Below are positions 32,271 through 41,000 of a stretch of DNA of 64,000 nt, piece by piece. Each line of letters opens with the position of its first letter. Positions within the stretch are counted from its first letter, which is position 1. Source of the stretch: Streptomyces echinatus (GTDB taxonomy: Bacteria; Actinomycetota; Actinomycetes; Streptomycetales; Streptomycetaceae); contig NZ_JACHJK010000010.1 in NCBI RefSeq assembly GCF_014203595.1, forward strand, positions 284,254 through 348,253, written 5' to 3'. A program made the position numbers and the translations under genes. Under the pieces are notes generated by a model that had not been told where the DNA came from, ran no database searches, and saw only the letters and a list, made by a program, of their open reading frames with translations.

Positions 32271-33017
32271 ATGAAGAATCCGCGTGCCGCCGTCGACCGT
32301 CTCTGTCACACCACGGGCCTGCTCCTCGTCCTGTCCGGCCTCGTCCACCTGGTGGTGTTCGCGGTCGACGGCGGCCCCTGGGACGGTCCCGTCTCCTGGC
32401 GCAAGCCCGTCACCTTCGGGCTCTCGTTCGGAGTGACACTGATGGCGCTCACCTGGGTCACGTCGTACCTGCGGACCGGCGATCGGCTGCGCGCGGCCCT
32501 GCTTCTCGTCTTCGCCGCCGACTGCGTGGTGGAGGTGGGCGGCATCACCCTCCAGGCATGGCGCCGGGTGCCCTCGCACCTGAACATGGAGACGCCCTTC
32601 GACACGAGCGTGTCCATGACGCTGGCGGTGGGCGGCGGTGTCCTGGCCGCCCTGCTCACCGTCTTCGCCGTCGTGTCCTTCCGGCACCGGCCGACGGGCC
32701 CCGCCGGCATGCCGCTCGCCGTCCGTTCCGGTTTCGCGCTGCTGCTGGTGGCACTGGCCTCGGGCGCGGCCATGATCGCGCGCGGGGTCGTCCTGACGCG
32801 GACCGGCCACCAAGAGGCCGCCTACCACTCGACGGCCCCGCTCAAGCCGCTGCACGGCGTGAGCCTGCACGCGGTCCTGGTCCTGCCCCTGCTCGCCCGG
32901 TCGCTGTCCCTTACGCCCTGGAGCGAGGGGGCACGCCGGCGGATCGTGGCCGTGGCGGCCGGCTGTTACGCGACGGCCGTCGCCGCGGCCGCCCTGTGGG
33001 CGGGGCTGACGTACTGA
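32271..33017 (+). CDS. Multi-pass membrane protein, unknown function
   Basis: 248 residues from ATG at 32271. About seven hydrophobic segments, including TGLLLVLSGLVHLVVFAV, VTFGLSFGVTLMALTWVTSYL, GGGVLAALLTVFAVVSF, SGFALLLVALASGAAMIARG and AVAAAALWAG. The loop motif PVSWRKPVTFGLSFG is well conserved in actinobacterial proteins as I recall. The His-rich positions (GLVHLV, LNMETPFD, HGVSLHAVL) could bind a cofactor, but this is speculation. No neighbours share its direction closely. Confidence 0.78.
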   Translation: MKNPRAAVDRLCHTTGLLLVLSGLVHLVVFAVDGGPWDGPVSWRKPVTFGLSFGVTLMALTWVTSYLRTGDRLRAALLLVFAADCVVEVGGITLQAWRRVPSHLNMETPFDTSVSMTLAVGGGVLAALLTVFAVVSFRHRPTGPAGMPLAVRSGFALLLVALASGAAMIARGVVLTRTGHQEAAYHSTAPLKPLHGVSLHAVLVLPLLARSLSLTPWSEGARRRIVAVAAGCYATAVAAAALWAGLTY

Positions 33018-33059
33018 GGCGGCCCCGTCCACAGGGCGGCCCCGGCGGCCGTCAGCCGC

Positions 33060-34334
33060 CTACGACCGCTCCTGCCCGCCGGGGCGACGCCCGGCCCACA
33101 GCCGCCGCATGCGCGTGAGCATCCCGGCACCCCCCTGGTTCCTGCCGCGGTGCCCGTGCACACGGGGGTCGTCCGTGACGGCGTACCGCTTCACGTACGC
33201 CCCCAGGAACGCCTGGAGCGTGGCCACCGCCGGAATGGCGATCAGCGCGCCGACCGCTCCCAGCAGCGCGGTGCCCGCGACGACCGAGCCGAAGGCGACC
33301 GCCGGATGGATGTCGACGGTCTTGGCGGTCAGCTTGGGCTGGAGCATGTAGTTCTCGAACTGCTGGTAGATCACGACGAAGCCCAGCACCCACACCGCGT
33401 ACCAGGGGTTGACGGTGAACGCGATCAGCATCGGCAGCGCGCCCGCGAGATACGTCCCGATGGTGGGGATGAACTGCGAGACCAGGCCCACCCAGACGCC
33501 GAGCACGGGCGCGTACGGCACCCCCATGGCCTCGAGCAGGATGTAGTGCGCGATCCCGGAGATGAGCGCCATGAGGCCGCGCGAGTACAGATAGCCGCCC
33601 GTCTTGTCGACGGCGATCTCCCAGGCGCGCAGCACCTCGGCCTGGCGCGCGGGCGGCAGGACGGAGCACAGGGCGCGGCGCAGCCGGGGGCCGTCCGCGG
33701 CGAAGTAGAACGAGAACAGGGCGACCGTCAGCAGCTGGAAGAGCCCGCCGAGCACCTGTGCGGACACGTCGAGGACGCCGGCCGCGCTGTTCTGCACGTA
33801 TTTGCGCAGCCAGGCGGAGTGCAGCAGCCCCTCCTGGACGTCCACCCGTCTGAGGTCCGTGTGGAACTTCGCGTTGATCCAGTTGATGAGCGAGTCAAGG
33901 TATTCCGGGAAGCCCTCGATCATCTTGATGATCTGGCCGGCCAGCATCGAGCCGAGCAGGGTGACGAACCCGGCTGCGACGATGGTCAGCCCGAAGAAGA
34001 CGAGGAAGGTGGCGAGCCCCCTGCGTATGCCCCGGGCCGCCATCCGGCTCACCGCGGGCTCGATCGCGAGCGCCAGGAAGAACGCGATCAATATGTTGAT
34101 CAGGAGTCCGGTCAGCTGGTGGAAGGCCCAGCTGCCCAGCTGGAACGCCGCGATCAGCGCGAGCGCGAGCACCATGGCGCGCGGCAGCCAGCGCGGCATC
34201 CGGCCGCCCGGCGCGACGGCCTCGGAGAGCGGGGGCCGGCCGGGCGGGGGCGCGGCGGCCGGTGCCGCCCGCCGGGTGGACGGCTCGCCGTCTTCGGTAG
34301 TAGGTGCCAGGGGGTCCTCGTCAGTGGGTGCCAC
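33060..34334 (-). CDS. AI-2E family transporter (PerM-like)
   Basis: 424 residues from GTG at 34334. Pro/Ala-rich N-terminus (~1-50), then paired helices from ~50, a soluble loop (~115-190, PEYLDSLINWINAKFHTDLRRVD) and the conserved C-terminal helices with VGLVSQFIPTIGTYLAGALP and FENYMLQPKLTAKTVDIHP, the family hallmark (PF01594). Some members export AI-2, others exchange ions. Nothing here fixes the substrate. A basic tail follows (RMRRLWAGRR). Confidence 0.88.
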   Translation of the reverse strand: MAPTDEDPLAPTTEDGEPSTRRAAPAAAPPPGRPPLSEAVAPGGRMPRWLPRAMVLALALIAAFQLGSWAFHQLTGLLINILIAFFLALAIEPAVSRMAARGIRRGLATFLVFFGLTIVAAGFVTLLGSMLAGQIIKMIEGFPEYLDSLINWINAKFHTDLRRVDVQEGLLHSAWLRKYVQNSAAGVLDVSAQVLGGLFQLLTVALFSFYFAADGPRLRRALCSVLPPARQAEVLRAWEIAVDKTGGYLYSRGLMALISGIAHYILLEAMGVPYAPVLGVWVGLVSQFIPTIGTYLAGALPMLIAFTVNPWYAVWVLGFVVIYQQFENYMLQPKLTAKTVDIHPAVAFGSVVAGTALLGAVGALIAIPAVATLQAFLGAYVKRYAVTDDPRVHGHRGRNQGGAGMLTRMRRLWAGRRPGGQERS

Positions 34335-34448
34335 GCGCCCAGTCTCGCCCACGCCGCCGACAACCGGCGTCCGCCGGCGATCTTCGTGACAGTTCGGTGC
34401 CGTACTGTCGAACAACTCGTCGGCATACCCGACATTCCGGTCGCCCGG

Positions 34449-34643
34449 TCAGCGCCTCTCACCCGGCACGTTCATGACCGTGCAGATCACGCGCCACACG
34501 TCCCGGGCGTCCCAGCCCGCGTCCAGCGCCTGGTGCACCGTGCGTCCGCCCAGTTCCGACATGACGTGATCGCGCGCGAAGGTGTCGGCGTACCCCGGAC
34601 CGAAGTGATCCGCCATCCGCTGCCAGAAGACCGTCAACCGCAT
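34449..34643 (-). CDS. DUF3046 family protein
   Basis: 64 residues from ATG at 34643. MRLTVFWQRMADHFGPGYAD and DHVMSELGGRTVHQALDAG match the small actinobacterial DUF3046 family, typically found close to recA and recX. All-helical. Function unknown. It lies between the AI-2E gene (same strand) and the divergent toroid-fold gene. Confidence 0.88.
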   Translation of the reverse strand: MRLTVFWQRMADHFGPGYADTFARDHVMSELGGRTVHQALDAGWDARDVWRVICTVMNVPGERR

Positions 34644-34723
34644 GACTCCAGTATCCCGCCCCTGGGGGTGGGCCCTGCCCGGGAGCGCCTGCCGAGACCG
34701 CTTTCCGCCCTACGGTCTGACGC

Positions 34724-35668
34724 ATGGCCGAACTAGGAGCTTCCCCACTCCCCTCCACGCCCCCGGCGCGCTCCCCGCTCTTCCGCGCCGAACAGTTCGT
34801 GTGGCTCACCGCGCGCGTGCTGGAACAGCATCTCTTCACGTACCACTTCCTGAACGGCAGCCCGGAGGCGGTGGAAGCGGCACTGGACGCCTACCGCAAC
34901 GAGGACGGCGGGTACGGGCACGCGTTGGAGCCCGATCTGCGCGGACCGGTCAGCCAGCCCCTGCACACCGCGCACGCACTGCGCGTGCTGGACGCCGTCG
35001 GGCGCTGCGGCGGACAGCGGGTGGAGCGCGTCTGCCGCTATCTGACCGCCGTCTCCACCCCCGACGGGGCGCTGCCGGCGATCCACCCCAGCCAGCGCGG
35101 GTATCCGACGGCGCCGTTCGTCCCGGTCGTCGACGATCCTCCCAGCGACCTGCTGGCCACCGGGCCGGTGGTCGGGCTGCTCCACCGCAACGAGGTCTGG
35201 CACGCCTGGCTGTTCCGGGCCACCGACTACTGCTGGCAGGCGGTGGAGACCCTGGAGAAGTCGCACCCCTACGAGGTGGAGGCCGCCGTGACCTTCCTCG
35301 ACTCCGTTCCCGACCGCACGCGCGCGGAGGCCGCCGCCGACCGGCTGGGCCGCCTGGTGCGGGAGCAGCGGCTCGCCGTGCTCGATCCGGACCGGCCCGA
35401 CGCCTTTCCGGTCGCGTCCGGCTATGCCCCGGGCGAGCACCACTTCCCGCACGACTACGCCAAGAGCCCGGACTCGCTCGCGCGCGCGTGGTTCACGGAC
35501 GAGGAGATGACACGCTCGCTGGACCACCTGGCCGCCGGGCAGCGGGAGGACGGCGGCTGGTCCGTCCGCCGGCGCCGGTGGGCCCCGGCCCCCGCGCTGG
35601 AGGCCCGCCCCCGGGTGACGATCGAGGCACTGCGCATCCTGAGGGCCCACGGCCGTTTCGTGGGCTGA
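34724..35668 (+). CDS. Alpha/alpha-toroid (prenyltransferase/squalene-cyclase-like) protein
   Basis: 314 residues from ATG at 34724. Contains QW-like repeats of the toroid fold: AYRNEDGGYGHALEPDLRGP, LTAVSTPDGALPAIHP and LDHLAAGQREDGGWSVRRRRW. The DxDD or DCTAE motifs of terpene cyclases are absent, so it is unlikely to be a true cyclase. Probably cytoplasmic (no signal peptide). Substrate and role unknown. Single gene, convergent with azlD. Confidence 0.75.
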   Translation: MAELGASPLPSTPPARSPLFRAEQFVWLTARVLEQHLFTYHFLNGSPEAVEAALDAYRNEDGGYGHALEPDLRGPVSQPLHTAHALRVLDAVGRCGGQRVERVCRYLTAVSTPDGALPAIHPSQRGYPTAPFVPVVDDPPSDLLATGPVVGLLHRNEVWHAWLFRATDYCWQAVETLEKSHPYEVEAAVTFLDSVPDRTRAEAAADRLGRLVREQRLAVLDPDRPDAFPVASGYAPGEHHFPHDYAKSPDSLARAWFTDEEMTRSLDHLAAGQREDGGWSVRRRRWAPAPALEARPRVTIEALRILRAHGRFVG

Positions 35669-35723
35669 GCCGGCCCCGTCCGCGGGCCGTGCCCGGCGCG
35701 TCGGCGGACCGGGCCGGCCCCGC

Positions 35724-36032
35724 TCACCCGCCGACGGCCCGTAGGCCCGCCGTCACCACCACGGCCGCCGCGACGACCAGCAGGAACGGCGCGCGCAGCA
35801 TCAGTGCCACGGCCGCGGCGCCGAGCCCCGCCGCCCGGGCGTCCAGCACCAGCGTGTGCCCGTCGGCGAACGTCTGCTGGGCCGTGAGCGCCGCGAGCAG
35901 CGCGACCGGCAGCAGGGCGGCGAGCCGCCGCACGTACGGCCGCTCCACGGTGTGTGCCGGGACGAGCAGACCGGCGAGCTTGACGGCGTAACAGCCGAGG
36001 ACGGTCACTCCGATCGCGATCCAGGTGTTCAC
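35724..36032 (-). CDS. azlD: Branched-chain amino acid exporter subunit AzlD
   Basis: 102 residues from GTG at 36032, overlapping the azlC stop (GTGA). Small four-helix membrane protein: TWIAIGVTVLGCYAVKLAGLL, YVRRLAALLPVALLAALTAQQ and a Gly/Ala-rich C-terminus. The pair AzlC/AzlD (BrnFE type) exports branched-chain amino acids or methionine. Confidence 0.88.
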   Translation of the reverse strand: MNTWIAIGVTVLGCYAVKLAGLLVPAHTVERPYVRRLAALLPVALLAALTAQQTFADGHTLVLDARAAGLGAAAVALMLRAPFLLVVAAAVVVTAGLRAVGG

Positions 36033-36784
36033 CGGTCCACCTCCACGCCGTCCGGACCGTCCTGCCCGGCGCGCCCCCGGCGCCGGCCCTCGACGAAGAG
36101 CGCGAGCGGGGCCGCCAGCGCCGCCACCAGGACCGGCACACCGGCCGGCAGCACGGGCAGCAGACCGAGGCCCAGCAGGACGGCGAGGCCCGCGACCGCT
36201 CGCTCGGTGGCCGTCTTCAGCATCGGCGCGAGCAGCGTCAGGAACACGGCGGGTCCGGCCGCGTCCAGTCCCCACGCGCGCGTGTCCCCGATCGCCTTGG
36301 CCCCCAGCGCGCCGAGCAGCGTGGTGAGGTTCCACAGCACGTAAAGGCTGAGGCCGGTGACGGTGAAGCCGATGCGTGCGGCCCGCCGGTTCGGCTGGGC
36401 CAGGGTCACCGCCGTGGTCTCGTCGATCACCCACTGGGCGGCGAACGGCCGTACCGCGCGCGGGAGAGCGAGCAGCTGCGACAGCCGCAGCCCGTAGAAG
36501 GCGTTGCGTACACCCAGGAAGAACGCGCCGGCCGCGGCCGTGAACGGGTTGCCCCCGGCGGCGAGCGCGCCGACCAGGGCGAACTGGGAGGCGCCGGTGA
36601 ACACCAGGAGGCTGAGCGCGCAGGTCTGGAGCAGCCCCAGTCCGCTGCCGGCCGAGGTCACCCCGAAGGCGAATCCGGACAGGCCTACGGCGACACCGAC
36701 CCCGAGGGCGTCCCGTACGACGGCCGCGTCCGGCTTGTCCGCGCCGTCGGCCGTCTGGTCCATGAGTGCTATGTGTTGTGCCAC
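36029..36784 (-). CDS. azlC: Branched-chain amino acid exporter AzlC
   Basis: 251 residues from ATG at 36784-36782. Large subunit with about seven helices: VGVAVGLSGFAFGVTSAGSG, SLLVFTGASQFALVGALAAGG, FFLGVRNAFYGLRLSQLL and WVIDETTAVTLAQ, the family signature. It overlaps azlD by 4 nt and lies 23 nt downstream of the AraC regulator gene, so all three form one unit. The AraC protein is the likely regulator, possibly through an amino-acid effector. Confidence 0.9.
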   Translation of the reverse strand: MAQHIALMDQTADGADKPDAAVVRDALGVGVAVGLSGFAFGVTSAGSGLGLLQTCALSLLVFTGASQFALVGALAAGGNPFTAAAGAFFLGVRNAFYGLRLSQLLALPRAVRPFAAQWVIDETTAVTLAQPNRRAARIGFTVTGLSLYVLWNLTTLLGALGAKAIGDTRAWGLDAAGPAVFLTLLAPMLKTATERAVAGLAVLLGLGLLPVLPAGVPVLVAALAAPLALFVEGRRRGRAGQDGPDGVEVDR

Positions 36785-36807
36785 GCCACGGACGGTACGG
36801 GCGGCCG

Positions 36808-37665
36808 TCAGCTCGCGTCTTGTACGTTCTTGCGCTCACCGGGACGCGCGCGCTCGCGCTGGTAGGCACCCGGAGGCACGCCGACGATCCGGGCGAAGTG
36901 CCGGTTCAGGTGGGGCTGGTCGGTGAAGCCGACGGCGACGGCCGCCTCGGCGGGGGCGGTCCCCGCGTCCAGCAGCAGCCGGGCGCGGCGCACGCGGGTG
37001 TCGGTCAGCCAGGTGTGCGGCGGCATGCCGTAGGCGTCGCGGAACGCCCGCAGCAGGGCGAACGGGCTGGTCCCGAGATCCGTGGCCAGCCGTTCCAGGG
37101 TCGGCGGCTCGGCGATCCGCTCCTCCAGCACCGCACGCGCGCGTGACGCGATCCGGGCCCCGGCCGTCCGGGGCCGCCGCTCGGGCAGCGTGCCGCCGTT
37201 CAACCGCAGCAGCCGGGTCACGGCCACCCGCAGGAGGGTGTCGGCGGCCAGCGCGTTGCCCTCGTCGGCGGCCCGCAGCACCTGATGGACCAGGCGGACG
37301 GTGTAGGGATCGTCGAGGACGGGGCGGGCGAAGCCGGGGGTGCCCCGGAGGGTGGTGGTCTCGGCGGCGATGGCGGCGACCACGTCGGGTGACGGGTAGA
37401 GCGCGCCGTACCGCCAGCCCTCGGGCACCCCGGCCCGGCCGGTGTGCGGGGTGTCCGGGTTGACCAGGGCGAGCGCTCCCGCGCCGGCGGAGACGTCGGA
37501 GCCGCGGTGGTGGAAGACCTCGACGCCGTCGGCTATGGCCGCGATCACGAAGTTCTCGTGGGTGTGGCGGATGAAGGTCTTGCGGATGTACCGGGCCCGC
37601 AGCAGGTCGACCCCGGGCAGTTCCGTGTACCGCCAGTGCCGTGCCCGCTCCCCTGAACCCGCCAT
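36808..37665 (-). CDS. AraC-family regulator of azlCD
   Basis: 285 residues from ATG at 37665-37663. N-terminal AraC_binding cupin (RHTHENFVIAAIADGVEVFHHRG, GALALVNPDTPHTG). The C-terminal two helix-turn-helix motifs are LATDLGTSPFALLRAFRDAYG and EAAVAVGFTDQPHLNRHFARIVGVPPGAYQ. Directly upstream of azlC in the same direction, the usual arrangement for control of an amino-acid exporter. Confidence 0.92.
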   Translation of the reverse strand: MAGSGERARHWRYTELPGVDLLRARYIRKTFIRHTHENFVIAAIADGVEVFHHRGSDVSAGAGALALVNPDTPHTGRAGVPEGWRYGALYPSPDVVAAIAAETTTLRGTPGFARPVLDDPYTVRLVHQVLRAADEGNALAADTLLRVAVTRLLRLNGGTLPERRPRTAGARIASRARAVLEERIAEPPTLERLATDLGTSPFALLRAFRDAYGMPPHTWLTDTRVRRARLLLDAGTAPAEAAVAVGFTDQPHLNRHFARIVGVPPGAYQRERARPGERKNVQDAS

Positions 37666-38064
37666 ACGGCCATTGTCCGTCCGCCCAGCCGGACACCGCA
37701 CCGGCTCCCACCACCCGAAAACCGGGTCCACCCCCACCACCCGGGAACCGGGTCCGCCCCGCCGGCCCCCTCACCCTGCCGGCCGCCACCGGGCGCGCCA
37801 CCACGCCCGCTCCGCCGGCGACGCCCAGCCACGCTCGCTTCCCGCCCGGCCACGCCGGCTCCGTCCCGGCCATGCCGGCCCGCGTTCTCGTCCGGCTACG
37901 CCAGCGCCTCCCGGCCGGCTCGCGTTCGGCCATGCCCGCTCCCGTTCGGCCCGCACACCGGCCGCCGTAGGCGCACGAGCCGCGGCCAGCCGGGCAAAAA
38001 TCCCACCCGTGCCCCATATGCCCAGGTCAGGGCGATTGTCAGTGGGCGGGTGCAGGATGGATGC
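37666..38064. other. 399-bp divergent intergenic region with repeats
   Basis: Between the AraC gene and lhr. The part 37690-37970 is low-complexity: repeated ccaccacccggGAAccgggtcc (two variants near 37708-37760) and several GGCCACGCC/GGCCATGCC units followed by GCTCCCGTTCGG-like sequence. No gene seen. The lhr promoter must lie in about 37980-38050. Confidence 0.6.
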
Positions 38065-41000
38065 ATGGTCAGCTCCGCCCACCGGGCCCTCGACGGCTTC
38101 TCCCCCGCGACCCGCGGCTGGTTCACGGGGGCTTTCTCCGCGCCCACCGCGGCCCAGGCAGGCGCGTGGCAGGCCATCAAGGCGGGCTCGGACGTGCTGG
38201 TGGTCGCCCCCACCGGCTCGGGCAAGACGCTGGCCGCGTTCCTCGCCGCGCTGGACCAGCTGGCCTCGGCCCCGCCCCCGGCCGACCCGAAGAAGCGCTG
38301 CCGGGTGCTGTACGTGTCGCCGCTGAAGGCCCTGGCCGTCGACGTGGAGCGCAACCTGCGCAGCCCCCTGACCGGCATCCGCCAGGAGTCCGTGCGGCTG
38401 GGCCTGCCCGAGCCCGAGGTCAGGGTCGGCATCAGGTCAGGCGACACCCCGGCCGCCGAGCGCCGCGCCCTGTCCACCCGCCCGCCGGACATCCTGATCA
38501 CCACTCCCGAGTCGCTCTTCCTGATGCTGACGTCGGCCACGCGCGACGCGCTGACGGGCGTGGAGACGGTGATCCTGGACGAGGTGCACGCGGTCGCGGG
38601 CACCAAGCGCGGCGCACACCTCGCGCTCTCCCTGGAGCGGCTGGACGAGTTGCTGCCGAAGCCCGCCCGCCGCATCGGCCTGTCGGCGACCGTGCGCCCG
38701 GTGGACGAGGTGGCCCGCTATCTGTCCCCGCGCCGCAGGGTGGAGATCGTCCAGCCGGAGTCCGGCAAGGAGTTCGACCTCTCCGTGGTCGTCCCGGTCG
38801 AGGACATGGGCGAGCTGGGCGGTTCCCCGGCCACCGACGCCGCCGAGGGCGCGGAGAGGCCGTCGATCTGGCCCCATGTGGAGGAGCGGATCACCGACCT
38901 GGTCCAAGCCCACCGGTCCACGATCGTGTTCGCCAACTCGCGCCGGCTGGCGGAGCGCCTGTGCAACCGGCTCAACGAGATCGCCTACGAACGCGCGACC
39001 GGGGAGACCCTGGACGAGCACCACTCCCCCGCCCAGCTGATGGGCGGCTCGGGCGCGGCCCAGGGCGCACCGCCGGTGATCGCCCGCGCGCACCACGGCT
39101 CGGTCTCCAAGGAGCAGCGGGCCCTGGTCGAGGAGGACCTGAAGGCCGGCCGGCTGCCCGCGGTGGTGGCCACCTCCAGTCTCGAACTGGGCATCGACAT
39201 GGGCGCGGTGGACCTCGTCGTGCAGGTCGAGTCCCCGCCGTCGGTCGCCTCCGGCCTCCAGCGCGTGGGCCGCGCCGGCCACCAGGTGGGCGCGGTCTCC
39301 ACCGGTGTCGTCTTCCCGAAGTACCGGGGCGACCTGGTCCAGGCGGCGGTGGTCACGGAGCGGATGCGCTCGGGCTCGATCGAGTCGCTGAGGGTGCCCG
39401 CGAACCCGCTGGACGTGCTCGCGCAGCAGCTGGTCGCCATGACGGCGCTGGACACCTGGCAGTTCGACGACCTGCTGGCCGCGGTCCGCCGCGCGGCCCC
39501 GTTCACCTCGCTGCCCGAGTCGGCGTTCACGGCGACGCTCGACATGCTCGCGGGCCGCTATCCGTCGGACGCGTTCGCTGAGCTGCGCCCGCGCGTGGTG
39601 TGGGACCGCGTCACCGGCGAGATCACCGGCCGCCCGGGCGCCCAGCGCCTCGCCGTCACCTCCGGCGGCACGATCCCGGACCGCGGCCTGTTCGGCGTCT
39701 TCCTCGCCGGTTCCGACCCCAAGAAGGGCGGCGGCCGGGTCGGCGAACTGGACGAGGAGATGGTCTACGAGTCGCGGGTGGGCGACGTCTTCACGCTCGG
39801 CACGAGCTCCTGGCGGATCGAGGACATCACGCGCGACCGCGTCCTGGTCTCGCCCGCTCCGGGCGTGCCGGGCCGGCTGCCCTTCTGGAAGGGTGACCAG
39901 CTGGGCCGCCCGCTGGAGCTGGGCCGCGCGGTGGGCGCTTTCCTGCGCGAGGTCGGCTCGCTGTCCAAGGACGACGCCCGGCTGCGGCTGCTGACGGCGG
40001 GCCTGGACGCGTGGGCGGCGGACAACGTGCTGTCGTACCTGGGTGAGCAGCGCGAGGCCTGCGGCCACGTCCCGGACGACCGCACGATCGTCGTGGAGCG
40101 TTTCCGGGACGAGCTGGGCGACTGGCGGGTCGTCGTCCACTCCCCCTTCGGCGCCCAGGTCCACGCCCCCTGGGCCCTCGCCCTCGGCGCCCGTCTGTCC
40201 GAGCGGTACGGCATGGACGCGCAGGTCATGCACGCCGACGACGGCATCGTGCTGCGCCTTCCGGACGCCGATCTGATGGGCCTGGACCTGCTCGACCAGG
40301 AGCCGGTGAAGACCGGCACCGAGTACGACAGCGAGCAGGCGCCCGTGGGCGCCGGGGACGTCCTCTTCGACAAGGGCGAGGTCGACCAGATCGTCACCGA
40401 CCAGGTCGGCGGCTCCGCGCTGTTCGCCTCCCGGTTCCGGGAGTGCGCGGCCCGCGCGCTGCTGCTGCCGCGCCGCAACCCCGGCAAGCGCACCCCGCTG
40501 TGGCAGCAGCGCCAGCGGGCGGCCCAGCTGCTCCAGGTGGCCAGCGAGTTCGGCTCGTTCCCGATCGTCCTGGAAGCGGTCCGCGAATGTCTCCAGGACG
40601 TCTTCGACGTGCCCGGGCTGGTCGAGCTGATGGGCGACATCGAGTCCCGCAAGGTGCGCCTGGTCGAGGTCACCACCCCGGAGCCGTCCCCGTTCGCCCG
40701 CTCCCTGCTCTTCGGATACGTCGCCCAGTTCCTGTACGAGGGCGACTCCCCGCTGGCCGAGCGCCGCGCCGCCGCGCTTTCCCTGGACTCCCGGCTGCTG
40801 GCCGAGCTGCTGGGCCAGGCGGAGCTGCGCGAACTGCTCGACGCGGAGGTGCTGACCGAGCTGGAGCGCGAGCTGCAGTGGCTCACCGAGGACCGCCGGG
40901 TCAAGGATGTCGAGGGAGTCGCCGATGTGCTCCGGCTGCTGGGCCCGCTGACGGACGCCGAGCTGGTCGCGCGCGGCGCGGACCCGCAGTGGGCGCGAGA

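Noticed and set aside
35724..36032. A longer minus-strand frame (to 36869) fused upstream of azlD
   Set aside because: The extension is antisense-like Arg/Gly-rich sequence overlapping azlC. The GTGA overlap start at 36032 fits the family length.
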